A DNA stretch of 43,838 nucleotides, taken from the NCBI GenBank assembly GCA_035533595.1, contig DATLTN010000058.1, positions 1 to 43,838 of the forward strand, in the 5' to 3' direction. The stretch is from Acidimicrobiales bacterium. GTDB taxonomy: Bacteria > Actinomycetota > Acidimicrobiia > Acidimicrobiales > Bog-793. A program made the translations under genes and the position numbers. The notes beneath the pieces were generated by a model. It saw only the letters and a list, made by a program, of their open reading frames with translations. It ran no database searches and was not told the origin of the DNA. Positions 31,132 through 39,268 of the stretch are shown here, one piece after another (position 1 is the first letter of the stretch; the number at the start of each line of letters is the position of its first letter).

Positions 31132-33470
31132 CCCTCCCCGCAACCTCGGTGCGCACCCCCCTCGTCGGCACGGGGGTGAAGCGCCGCGAGGACCGCCGCC
31201 TGCTCACCGGCAAGGGCGAGTTCCTCGACGACCTCGCCTTTGCCGACTTCCTCGAGGCGGCGATCGTGCGCAGCTCGGTGGCGCACGCCCGCGTCCGCTC
31301 GGTCGACGTGAGCGCCGCCGTCGCGCTCCCGGGGGTCGCGGGGGTCTTCACCGCCGCGGACCTCGAGGAGCTCCTCCAGGACCTGCCGCCGAAGGTCACC
31401 CATCCCGACCTCCGCCCGCGCGTCCGCTTCCCGATCGTCCTCGACGAGGCCTGCTACGTGGGCGAGCCGATCGCGGTGGTCGTCGCCGAGAGCCGGCGCG
31501 TCGCCGAGGACGCGGCCGACCTCGTGGTCGTCGACTACGAGCCGTTCGGCGCCGTCGCGTCGACCGCCGCGGCGCTCGCAGCGGGCGGGCCGGTCGCCCA
31601 CCTCGACGCCGAGGACAACGTCTGCGTGCGCATCACCCAGCGCGCCGGCGAGCCGGACGCCGCTCTCGCGAGCGCGCCGCACGTGCTCAGCGAGACCTTC
31701 CGGATCTCGCGCGGCGGCGGCCACTCGATGGAGGGGCGCGCCGTCGCCGCCCGCTACGAGGCGGCGACCGGCGAGCTCACGGTGTGGGACGCGACGCAGG
31801 CGCCGCACTACGCCCGCCAGCAGCTGGCCGTGCTCTACGGCCTCACCGAGGACCGGATCCGCGTCATCGCCCCGACCGACGTCGGCGGCGGCTTCGGCCC
31901 GAAGGCCCAGTTCTACGGCGAGGAGGTGCTCATCCCCTACCTCGCGATGCGCCTCGAGCGGCCGATCAAGTGGATCGAGGACCGCTGGGAGAACTTCGTC
32001 TCGGCGGCGATGGAGCGCACCCAGACCCACCGCGTCGAGGTCGGCTTCGACGAGGAGGGGCACCTCCTCGTGCTGAAGGACGTCTTCGAGCACGACCAGG
32101 GCGCCTACTGCCTCGGGTTGCAGGTGCCGACGATCACGATGTCGACGCTGCCCGGGCCGTACGTGATCCCGAACATCCACAGCGAGCTCGTCTCCTGCTA
32201 CACGAACATGGCGCCGACGAGCTCGCTACGGGGCGCGGGACGCCCGCAGGCCGTGACGGTGATGGAGCGGATGGTCGACCGCGTCGCCGAGCACCTCGGC
32301 CTCGCCCCCGAGGAGGTGCGGCGCCGCAACCTCATCCCCGCCGACGCCTTCCCCTACCGCGTCGGCCTCCTCTTCCGCGACGGCTCCCCCCTCACCTACG
32401 ACAGCGGCAACTACCCGGGGCTGCTCGACGGCGCGCTCGCGCGCATCGACCTCGCCGCCTTCCGCGCCGAGCAGACAGAGGCCCGCAAGGCCGGCCGCTT
32501 CCTCGGAGTCGGGATCGCGATGTGCGTCGAGGGCACCGGCCTCGGCCCCTACGAGGGGGCGCGCGTCCGCCTCACGAACTTCGGCCGCATCCTCGTCACC
32601 CTCGCGGCCGCCCCGCAGGGCCAGGGCTACCAGACCGTCTACGCGCAGCTCGCCGCGGATGCCCTCGGCGTCGACTTCGACCTCGTCGACGTGCGCCACG
32701 GCGACACCGCGAACATCCCCTTCGGCCAGGGCACCTTCGGGAGCCGAGTCACCGCGAACGCCGCCCCCGCGGTGCACGACGCCTGCCGCCAGCTCGCCGC
32801 CGACCTGCGCAAGGCCGCCGCGATGCTCCTCGGGGTGGACGCCGAGGAGATCGAGATCGCCGGCGACGCGGCGGTGCTGCGGAGCGACCCGGAGCAGCGG
32901 GCCACCCTCCTCGAGCTCACCCGCCACTACAACGTCGGTCGCCACGGCATGGCCGTGAAGCCCGGCTCCCCGGTGGGCCTCGAGCGCACCGCCTACTTCA
33001 CCCCCGAGCGCGCCGCCTACTCCTCGGCGATCAACGTCGCCGTGATCGAGGTCGACGCCGAGACCGGCCTCGTCACCTTGCTGCGGACGATCCTCGGCCA
33101 CGACTGCGGGACGGTCCTCAACCCGCTCCTCGTCGACGGCCAGGTCTACGGCGGCTTCGCGCACGGCGTCGGCAACGCCCTTTACGAGGAGATGCACTAC
33201 GACGAGGAGGGCACCCCGCTCACCGTCAGCTACCTCGACTACGCGCTCCCCGGCGCCCTCGAGCTCGTCACCCCCGAGCTCTTCCACCAGGAGACCCCGA
33301 GCCCCCTCAACCCGCTCGGGGTGAAGGGGACCGGCGAGTCGGGGACGATCCCGACGCCCGCCGCGATCGCGAACGCCGTCGAGGACGCGCTGCGCCCCTT
33401 CGGGGCGCGCATCACCACCCTCCCCCTCACCCCGCCCCGCGTGCTCGGCGCGCTCGGCGTCACCGGCTGA
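31128..33470 (+). CDS. Molybdenum hydroxylase large subunit (CoxL/XdhA-type), set 1
   Basis: A 780-residue molybdopterin-cytosine-dinucleotide subunit that hydroxylates a C-H bond of the substrate with water. It opens 'VGTGVKRREDRRLLTGKG' (about 13-30), has 'GGGFGPKAQFYGEE' at the cofactor and 'SLRGAGRPQAV' where CO dehydrogenases have an AYxCSFR loop, so it is not a form I CO dehydrogenase; catalytic Glu737 is in 'KGTGESG'. Likely substrates are aromatic or N-heterocyclic compounds or aldehydes. The stop is 39 bp from the facing small subunit of set 2, which is convergent. Operon with ubiD suggests hydroxylation and decarboxylation act on the same pathway. Confidence 0.92.
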   Translation: MTLPATSVRTPLVGTGVKRREDRRLLTGKGEFLDDLAFADFLEAAIVRSSVAHARVRSVDVSAAVALPGVAGVFTAADLEELLQDLPPKVTHPDLRPRVRFPIVLDEACYVGEPIAVVVAESRRVAEDAADLVVVDYEPFGAVASTAAALAAGGPVAHLDAEDNVCVRITQRAGEPDAALASAPHVLSETFRISRGGGHSMEGRAVAARYEAATGELTVWDATQAPHYARQQLAVLYGLTEDRIRVIAPTDVGGGFGPKAQFYGEEVLIPYLAMRLERPIKWIEDRWENFVSAAMERTQTHRVEVGFDEEGHLLVLKDVFEHDQGAYCLGLQVPTITMSTLPGPYVIPNIHSELVSCYTNMAPTSSLRGAGRPQAVTVMERMVDRVAEHLGLAPEEVRRRNLIPADAFPYRVGLLFRDGSPLTYDSGNYPGLLDGALARIDLAAFRAEQTEARKAGRFLGVGIAMCVEGTGLGPYEGARVRLTNFGRILVTLAAAPQGQGYQTVYAQLAADALGVDFDLVDVRHGDTANIPFGQGTFGSRVTANAAPAVHDACRQLAADLRKAAAMLLGVDAEEIEIAGDAAVLRSDPEQRATLLELTRHYNVGRHGMAVKPGSPVGLERTAYFTPERAAYSSAINVAVIEVDAETGLVTLLRTILGHDCGTVLNPLLVDGQVYGGFAHGVGNALYEEMHYDEEGTPLTVSYLDYALPGALELVTPELFHQETPSPLNPLGVKGTGESGTIPTPAAIANAVEDALRPFGARITTLPLTPPRVLGALGVTG

Positions 33471-33509
33471 CGCTCGTCGGCTGGCTCGGCCGCTCGGTCG
33501 CTCGGGTGA

Positions 33510-33971
33510 TCAGCCGCCGCCGCGCCGGCGGGCGGCGGCCGCCACGGCCTCGGTGATCTCGAAGTAGGTGCCGCAGCGGCAGAGGTTGCCGGCGAGGTGC
33601 TCGCGGATCTCGGCGGGCGAGGGCGAGGGGCGCTCGGAGAGCAGCTCGTGGGTCATCATCACGAAGCCCGGGATGCAGTAGCCGCACTGCAGCGCCCCCG
33701 CCGCGACGAAGGCGGCGACCACCGGGTCCTCCTCGCCGAGGCCCTCGACGGTGAGGATCTCCGCACCGTCGTAGTCGGCGGCGAGCGCCAGGCAGCTGCT
33801 CACGCTGGCGCCGGCGACGAGCACCGTGCAGGCGCCGCAGGCCCCCACCCCACAGCCCTCGCGCACGCTCGTCACGCCGACCTGCTCGCGCAGCACGTCG
33901 AGGAGGAGGTCCTCGTCGCGAGCCTCGACGGCGCGCGACCTGCCGTTCACGACGAGGGTGAGCCGCCGCAT
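33510..33971 (-). CDS. Molybdenum hydroxylase 2Fe-2S subunit (CoxS-type), set 2
   Basis: A 153-residue iron-sulfur subunit with 'GCGVGACGACTV' and 'VSSC' for the ferredoxin-type cluster and 'LQCGYCIPGF' with 'NLCRCGTY' for the second. The ATG overlaps the last base of the large-subunit stop (TGATG). Gene order M-L-S differs from set 1 (M-S-L), so the sets are not a recent tandem duplication. Confidence 0.95.
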   Translation of the reverse strand: MRRLTLVVNGRSRAVEARDEDLLLDVLREQVGVTSVREGCGVGACGACTVLVAGASVSSCLALAADYDGAEILTVEGLGEEDPVVAAFVAAGALQCGYCIPGFVMMTHELLSERPSPSPAEIREHLAGNLCRCGTYFEITEAVAAAARRRGGG

Positions 33972-36295
33972 CAGCCGAGGTCCCCGAGCGCGCTGCGCAC
34001 CCGTTCGGGGGTGAGGGGGAGGGTGGTGATGCGCACCCCGACCGCGTCGCGGAGCGCGTTCGCGATCGCCGGGGCGACCGGGAGGATGCCCGTCTCGCCG
34101 ACGCCCTTCGCGCCGAAGGGGCCGCTCCGGTGCGGGCTCTCGATGATCAGCGGGGTGAGGCGCTCGGGCATGTCCAACAGCGAGGGGAGCTGGTAGTCGA
34201 GCATCGAGCCGTTCACCAGCTGGCCGTTGTCGAAGACCATCTCCTCGAAGAGGCTGAGGCCGATGCCCATGATCGCCGCCCCCCGCAGCTGCTGCTCGAC
34301 GAGGGTCGGGTTGATCGCCCGCCCGACGTCGCCGGCGACGGCGAGGTGCTCGAGCGCGATCCTCCCCGTCTTGGTGTCGACGTGCAGCACCACCCCGACG
34401 GCGCCGGCGAACCAGTGCTCGGTGACGCGCTCGGACTGGCCGGTCTCGTGGTCGTAGGGGATCCACTCGGTGGCGAAGCCGGCCTCGGTGGAGAGGGTGG
34501 TGCCGCGGGCGCCGAAGTGCCCCTGCACGAGCTCGGCGAGGGTGAGGCGCTCCTGCGTGCTCGAGGCGAGGAACCCCTCGGGGCCGATCTTCACGTCGGT
34601 CTCCGCGACCCCGAAGCGCGCCGCGGCGATCTCGAGCAGGCGGTCGCGCATCTTCTCCGCGGCGAGACGCACCGCGTTACCGGTGTGGTAGGTCGAGCGG
34701 CTGCCGGCGGTGATCGTGTCGTAGGGGGTGACGTCGGTGTCGGTCGGCACCACCCGGATCGTGCCCGGCGCGAGACCGAGGACCTCGGCGACGAGCTGGG
34801 CCATGATCGTGTCCGAGCCCTGGCCCATGTCGACCGTGCTGATCGACAGCGAGGCCGAGCCGTCCTGGTTGAGCTGCAGCACGGCGTTGGAGATCGTCGG
34901 GGTGAGCACCGCCTTCACGCCGACCGCCACCCCCCGCCCCCGCCGGAAGCGCCCTTCCGGGCGGTCGAAGGGTTCCTCCCAGCCGATCTCGGCGGCGACC
35001 GCGTCGAGGCAGGCGAGGAAATCGGCGCTGTGCATGCGCGTCCCGACCGGGGCGACGTCGCCCTCGCGCAGCAGGTTGCGGCGGCGGAACGAGACGGGGT
35101 CCTCGCCGCGCGCGCGGGCGAGCTCGTCGACGAGCGACTCGTGGGCGAAGGTGAGCTGGGGAACGCCGAAGCCGCGGAAGGGGCCGGCCGAGGGCTTGTT
35201 CGTGTAGACGCAGCGCGAGCTGATCGCGACGTTCTCGACCCGGTAGGGGCCGGCGGCGATCATCCCCGACTTGGCGGTGATGCGCGGCCCGACGTCGGCG
35301 TAGGCGCCGGTGTCGTAGACGATGTCGGCGACCGAGGCGAGCAGGTTCCCCGCCTCGTCGGCCGCCATCTGCGAGCGCACGCGCGCGCCGTGGCGGGTGG
35401 TGAGGAGGAAGGCCTCCTCCCGGCTCGCCGCCAGCTGCACCGCGTGGCCGGTCACCCAGGCGAGCGCGGCGGCGACGGGCTCCAGGCGGTCGTACATCTT
35501 CGAGCCGAAGCCGCCGCCGAGCGGCGCGGCGCGCACCCGCACCGCGGCGAGGGGGATGCCGAGCAGGTCCGAGGCCATCTGCCGCACGTAGGAGGGCGTC
35601 TGGGTGGTGGTCACGAGCTCGAGGCGGTCGCCCTCGCGCCAGGCGACGGTGCGCGGCAGCTCGATCGGGACGTGGTGGATCGGCGGGGACCAGAACTCCC
35701 CCTCGACGCGGCTCGCGCCGCTCCCGATCGTGGCCTCGGCGTCGCCGCGGCGGAGGCGGAAGTGGTAGTTGACGTTCGTCTCGCGCACGCCGCGCAGGTG
35801 GGCGAGGTCCTGGAAGACCGTCGAGGGGCGGAGCTCCTCGTGGACGAAGGCGCGGTTCTCGAGGGCGGCGTCGACGTCGAGGACCGCCTCGAGCTCCTCG
35901 TAATCGACCCCGACGAGGTCGGCGGCGGCGCGCGCCGTGGCGAGGTCCTCGGCGATCACCGCGACCACCGGCTCGCCGACGAAGCGCACCCGCTCGTAGG
36001 CGAGCGGTGGCTGGTCGGCGAAGGCGGGCCCGGTGAAGATCGCGTCGCCGAGGGCGTCGTGGAGGTCGGAGCCGGTGACGACGGCGAGCACCCCGGGAAG
36101 GGCCCGCGCCTCTTCGAGGTGCAGGGCGGCGAGGCGCGCGTGCGGCCGCAGGCTGCGGTGGAAGGCGACGTGGACGACCTGGCGGGTCCGCTGGTCCGCC
36201 GTGTACTGCAGTTGGCCGCGCACCTTCGCGACGTCGTCGCTGCGCCGCCAGCGCTGGCCGACGGCGCCCGTTTGTGCGAGCTCCTCGATGCTCAC
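33971..36295 (-). CDS. Molybdenum hydroxylase large subunit (XdhA/CoxL-type), set 2
   Basis: A 774-residue molybdopterin subunit. After the start it reads 'AVGQRWRRSDDVAKVRGQLQ' (about 9-28); the cofactor loop is 'PLGGGFGSKMYDRLEP', the substrate loop 'SAGPFRGFGVPQL' and the catalytic Glu734 is in 'KGVGETG'. 'FRGFGVPQ' is the xanthine dehydrogenase/nicotinate hydroxylase pattern rather than the CO-type. The usual distinct substrate is a purine, aldehyde or N-heterocycle. GTG at 36295 overlaps the FAD-subunit stop, in GTGA. Operon: coxG, FAD subunit, this gene, 2Fe-2S subunit. Confidence 0.92.
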   Translation of the reverse strand: MSIEELAQTGAVGQRWRRSDDVAKVRGQLQYTADQRTRQVVHVAFHRSLRPHARLAALHLEEARALPGVLAVVTGSDLHDALGDAIFTGPAFADQPPLAYERVRFVGEPVVAVIAEDLATARAAADLVGVDYEELEAVLDVDAALENRAFVHEELRPSTVFQDLAHLRGVRETNVNYHFRLRRGDAEATIGSGASRVEGEFWSPPIHHVPIELPRTVAWREGDRLELVTTTQTPSYVRQMASDLLGIPLAAVRVRAAPLGGGFGSKMYDRLEPVAAALAWVTGHAVQLAASREEAFLLTTRHGARVRSQMAADEAGNLLASVADIVYDTGAYADVGPRITAKSGMIAAGPYRVENVAISSRCVYTNKPSAGPFRGFGVPQLTFAHESLVDELARARGEDPVSFRRRNLLREGDVAPVGTRMHSADFLACLDAVAAEIGWEEPFDRPEGRFRRGRGVAVGVKAVLTPTISNAVLQLNQDGSASLSISTVDMGQGSDTIMAQLVAEVLGLAPGTIRVVPTDTDVTPYDTITAGSRSTYHTGNAVRLAAEKMRDRLLEIAAARFGVAETDVKIGPEGFLASSTQERLTLAELVQGHFGARGTTLSTEAGFATEWIPYDHETGQSERVTEHWFAGAVGVVLHVDTKTGRIALEHLAVAGDVGRAINPTLVEQQLRGAAIMGIGLSLFEEMVFDNGQLVNGSMLDYQLPSLLDMPERLTPLIIESPHRSGPFGAKGVGETGILPVAPAIANALRDAVGVRITTLPLTPERVRSALGDLG

Positions 36296-37128
36296 GCGAG
36301 CTCCTCCCAGGCGCGCGCCAGCGCGTCGGTGATCGCCACCCGGCCGAGCTCGGCTTTGTAGGCGACGCTGCCGCGCACGTCGGGGAGCGGGTCGAGCAGC
36401 TCCTCGGCGGCCCCGAGGGCGCGCGCCGTCGCCGTCTCGAGGTCGGCGTCGCCGAGGTCGAGCGCGAAGTAGGTCGTGGTCGGGGCGAGCGCCCCGAGGC
36501 CGACGGTGAGGCGGCGCCCGCCAGCGCCCTCCTCGAGGGAGACGGCGACCGAGGCGCAGGGCCAGTCGTTGGCGGCGAGGGAGGAGAGCTTCTCGTAGGC
36601 GGCGACGACGCTTCCCCGCGGGCAGGGCACCTCGATCGCCGAGATCACCTCGTCGTGTGCGAGGACAGTCTGCTCGAAGCCGGCGAAGAACTCCCGCACC
36701 GGGACCCTCCGTCGGCCGCGCCCCGTCGAGGCCTCGACCGTCGCGTCGAGGGCGATGAGCGCCACCGGCGGGTCGAGGCGGTAGTCGCCGTGCGCGAGGT
36801 TGCCGCCGATCGTCGCGGTGTTGCGCACCCGTGGGTTCGCGACCTCGCGGCAGGCGAGCGCGAGGAGCGGCACCCGGCGGCACACCTCGGCGTCGCGCTC
36901 CAGCCGCCGCAGGCGCACCATCGGGCCGATGCGGAGGGCCTCGTCGCTCACTTCGAGGAAGTCGAGGCCGGGCACCGCGCCGAGCGAGACGAGGTCGCTC
37001 GCGAAGAGCACCCCCTGCTTGGAGAGGATCTGGATCGCCGTGCCACCCCCGTAGACGACGGCGTCCTCGCGCTCGGCGAGGAGCTCGAGCGCCGCGGCGA
37101 GCGAGGTCGGACGGTGGAGCTCGGGCAT
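36292..37128 (-). CDS. Molybdenum hydroxylase FAD subunit (CoxM-type), set 2
   Basis: A 278-residue FAD-binding subunit. 'VVYGGGTAIQILSKQG' (about 25-40) and 'VRNTATIGGNLAHGDYRLDP' (about 95-114) are the two FAD-binding stretches, and 'SVAYKAELGRVAITDALARA' ends it. The ATG follows the coxG stop directly (TGA then ATG on the minus strand) and the gene's own stop overlaps the large-subunit start, so translation is coupled throughout. Confidence 0.92.
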   Translation of the reverse strand: MPELHRPTSLAAALELLAEREDAVVYGGGTAIQILSKQGVLFASDLVSLGAVPGLDFLEVSDEALRIGPMVRLRRLERDAEVCRRVPLLALACREVANPRVRNTATIGGNLAHGDYRLDPPVALIALDATVEASTGRGRRRVPVREFFAGFEQTVLAHDEVISAIEVPCPRGSVVAAYEKLSSLAANDWPCASVAVSLEEGAGGRRLTVGLGALAPTTTYFALDLGDADLETATARALGAAEELLDPLPDVRGSVAYKAELGRVAITDALARAWEELA

Positions 37129-37749
37129 TCAGCGCCCCCCGAAGAGGCGCGCGAGGAGGGCCCGCCACCACGAGCGGCGCGCTGGCGCGGTGCCCACGGG
37201 CGCCGGGGCGTCCAGGATCGCCACGGGCCCCTCCTCGAGCTCGCGCGCCGCCGTCGCCTGCGGCGGCGTGAGCGCCGCCCCGAGCGTCTCGTCGCCCGCG
37301 GCGCCGTCGGGGTCGCAGGCGACGATGAAGGCAGCCTCGAACTGCTGCTGCACCTCGACGCTGCGACGGCGGACGATCGCCTCGCCGAGGCGGCCGACCC
37401 GGCCCCAGAGGGCGAGCTCGAGGTTGTAGGTGACCGCGGTCTCGCCGCCCTTGTCCTTGAGGTCGAGCTGCGCGTCGATCTTGATCGAACTCGCGATCCG
37501 CTTGTCCTCCCCCTGCAGGAGGGCGTGCAGATGGCGGGGCGCGTCGAGCTCGAGGACGTTCGCCGAGAAGGCGGCGTCGAAGCGGACGTGCGCGATCTCA
37601 CTGCGCAAGCGCCCCCGGAACTGCTCGTCGGAGAGGCGCTCGAGCTCCTCGCAGCCGGGGATGCAGCTCCGCATCACCGCCGGGTCGAGGAGCTTCTCGA
37701 AGACCGTTGCGAGCGGTGCGGGGACGACGAAACTCGAGCCGAAATCCAA
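37129..37749 (-). CDS. coxG: CoxG family SRPBCC protein
   Basis: A 206-residue CoxG-like protein with the START/SRPBCC fold: 'FVVPAPLATVFEKLLDPAVM' and 'CIPGCEELERL' at the front, then alternating strands to about 145. A variable linker leads to the basic, amphipathic end 'RRSWWRALLARLFGGR', matching the membrane-recruiting tail of CoxG, which anchors the Mo-hydroxylase to the membrane and carries electrons or quinone in CO oxidisers. A TTG start at 37749 is supported by GGAG 6 nt upstream and an in-frame stop just before it. A TAGGCT -10 is 31 bp upstream, so it probably heads the set 2 operon. Confidence 0.87.
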   Translation of the reverse strand: MDFGSSFVVPAPLATVFEKLLDPAVMRSCIPGCEELERLSDEQFRGRLRSEIAHVRFDAAFSANVLELDAPRHLHALLQGEDKRIASSIKIDAQLDLKDKGGETAVTYNLELALWGRVGRLGEAIVRRRSVEVQQQFEAAFIVACDPDGAAGDETLGAALTPPQATAARELEEGPVAILDAPAPVGTAPARRSWWRALLARLFGGR

Positions 37750-37779
37750 TCCTCACTCCATCGGGCGGTCGGGCCGCCG

Positions 37780-37785
37780 AGCCTA
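37780..37785 (-). promoter_or_regulatory. Putative -10 element TAGGCT (set 2 operon)
   Basis: TTAGGCTCGGCGG on the minus strand lies between the ABC ATPase stop and the coxG TTG. The 12-bp TAGGCTCGSCGG also occurs ahead of the MFS gene at 19100-19105. Confidence 0.35.
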
Positions 37786-37822
37786 ACGGAGCAGCCCCCG
37801 GGGAGAGGGGCCGAGCAGTCGC

Positions 37823-38872
37823 TCAGGCCGCCTGGTCGGGCCAGCCCACGACCGCTCCCTCGGCGCGCACGTGCACCGGGGTTCCGACCTGCAGCGAGGC
37901 CGTGTCTCGGATCGTGCGCGCGACGATGAGCTCGTTGCCCTCCCCCTCGGGGCGGATCCGCACCACCGCGTCGTGGCCGTAGAACTCGCACTCGACCACC
38001 CGGCCGGCGAGCGAGCCGCCGCCCTCCTCGAACGAGATCTGCTCGGGACGGACGAGGACGAGGAGCTTGCTCCCCTCCGACGCCGCCGCGTTCTCGAGGG
38101 GCAGCACGCCGAGCGGCGTCTCGACGCTCCCACCGCGGGCGACGCCGCGCACGAAGTTCGTCTCCCCGAGGGCGCGGGCGAGGGCCGGGCTGCCGGGGTG
38201 GTAGTAGAGGCCCTGCGGGCTGTCGACCTGCCCGATCCGCCCCGCGCTGATCACCGCCACCTCGTCGGCCAGCGAGAGCGCCTCGTCCTGGTCGTGGGTG
38301 ACGAGCACCGCGGTCGCCCCTGCCTCACGCAGCACGTTGCGCACGTCCGCGCGCACGCTCGCCCGCAGCCCGGCGTCGAGGGAGGAGAACGGCTCGTCGA
38401 GCAGGACGAGGGTCGGGCGGATGGCGAGCGCGCGGGCGAGGGCGACCCGCTGCTGCTGGCCGCCGGAGAGCTGATGGGGGTAGCGGCGACCGAGGCCGAC
38501 GAGGCCGACCATCTCGAGCAGCGAGTCCACCTTCGCGCCCTTGCGCTCGGCGCGCGGCAGGCCGAAGCCGACGTTCTGCTCGACCGAGAGGTGCGGGAAG
38601 AGGCTCCCCTCCTGGGGCACGTAGCCGATGCGACGGCGCTCGGAGGAGACGAAGTGGCCCTGGCCGTCGTCGACGACCTCGTCCGCGAGCCGGACCTCAC
38701 CGCCGTCGACCCGCTCGAAGCCGGCGATCACCCGCAGCAGGGTCGTCTTGCCGCTCCCCGAGGGGCCGAGGATCGCCACGAAGGCGCCGGGCGCGACCGA
38801 CAGCGAGAGGCTGCGCAGCACCGGCTGCTCGCCGTAGGACTTGTGGACGTCACGGACCTCGAGGGCGGTCAC
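37823..38872 (-). CDS. ABC importer ATPase (FbpC/PotA/ModC-like), no partner subunits
   Basis: A 349-residue ATPase of the importer class: Walker A GPSGSGKTT at 36-44, Q-loop 'YVPQEGSLFPHL', signature LSGGQQ at 135-140, Walker B 'LVLLDEP' at 155-161, and 'LVTHDQDEAL'. A C-terminal TOBE-like domain (about 245-349) with 'LVLVRPEQISF' and 'VVECEFYGHDAVVRIRPEG' resembles iron(III), polyamine or sulfate/molybdate ATPases. No permease or binding-protein gene adjoins, since the neighbour upstream is divergent, so it may serve a transporter encoded elsewhere. GTG 38872 is used; another GTG two codons upstream is possible. It is 73 bp from coxG, on the same strand. Confidence 0.85.
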   Translation of the reverse strand: MTALEVRDVHKSYGEQPVLRSLSLSVAPGAFVAILGPSGSGKTTLLRVIAGFERVDGGEVRLADEVVDDGQGHFVSSERRRIGYVPQEGSLFPHLSVEQNVGFGLPRAERKGAKVDSLLEMVGLVGLGRRYPHQLSGGQQQRVALARALAIRPTLVLLDEPFSSLDAGLRASVRADVRNVLREAGATAVLVTHDQDEALSLADEVAVISAGRIGQVDSPQGLYYHPGSPALARALGETNFVRGVARGGSVETPLGVLPLENAAASEGSKLLVLVRPEQISFEEGGGSLAGRVVECEFYGHDAVVRIRPEGEGNELIVARTIRDTASLQVGTPVHVRAEGAVVGWPDQAA

Positions 38873-38929
38873 GCGCACCCTGCCGTCGGTGCGGCCCACT
38901 TCGACGCGGCGGACACGGCGGCACCGCAC

Positions 38930-39268
38930 GGCGCATTTCCGCAGCTCATGCCCACGTTCCTCCCCCGTGCCCTGTCACCGCGGCCGCTTCACCGGAATAT
39001 CAAGCGTACCTGAAAATAATCGTAAGGTGACCTAGCGAGCAATATCGGGGCGAACGATACGCGTGCGGCGCGGGACGCACCGGCGCCCCCTGGCCCCTTT
39101 CGGGAGCTGCTTGGCGAGCGACCGGGCGACGACGGACGAAGGCCTCGCGCCGCGTGCCGAAGGTCTCGAGCTGGGCCGCCTCGGGCGGTCCGTCCTACAG
39201 TGGCCCACGGTTCGATCTGGACGCGATCCGCTTCTCGCGGACCGCCACCGAGCAGGCGGGGGCAGAGC
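38930..39268. promoter_or_regulatory. Divergent intergenic region with an AT-rich patch
   Basis: A gap of about 340 bp between the ATPase and thiolase genes. 38990-39052 is far richer in A+T than anything nearby and contains TGAAAATAAT, the small palindrome AGGTGACCT (39025-39033) and ACCT...AGGT in inverted order (39007-39028). This is where a promoter and operator are expected. The half-site layout could suit a metal-responsive repressor, but I cannot name one. TACAGT at 39196-39201 is a -10 candidate for the thiolase operon. Confidence 0.4.

Noticed and set aside
34130-36361. A 743-codon plus-strand frame antisense to the molybdenum hydroxylase large subunit
   Set aside because: Same mirror effect; the minus-strand protein has all cofactor loops and the catalytic Glu.
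39021-39037. IdeR/DtxR iron box at the AGGTGACCT palindrome
   Set aside because: The half-sites are one base apart, whereas IdeR boxes need a 19-bp layout with a different centre.
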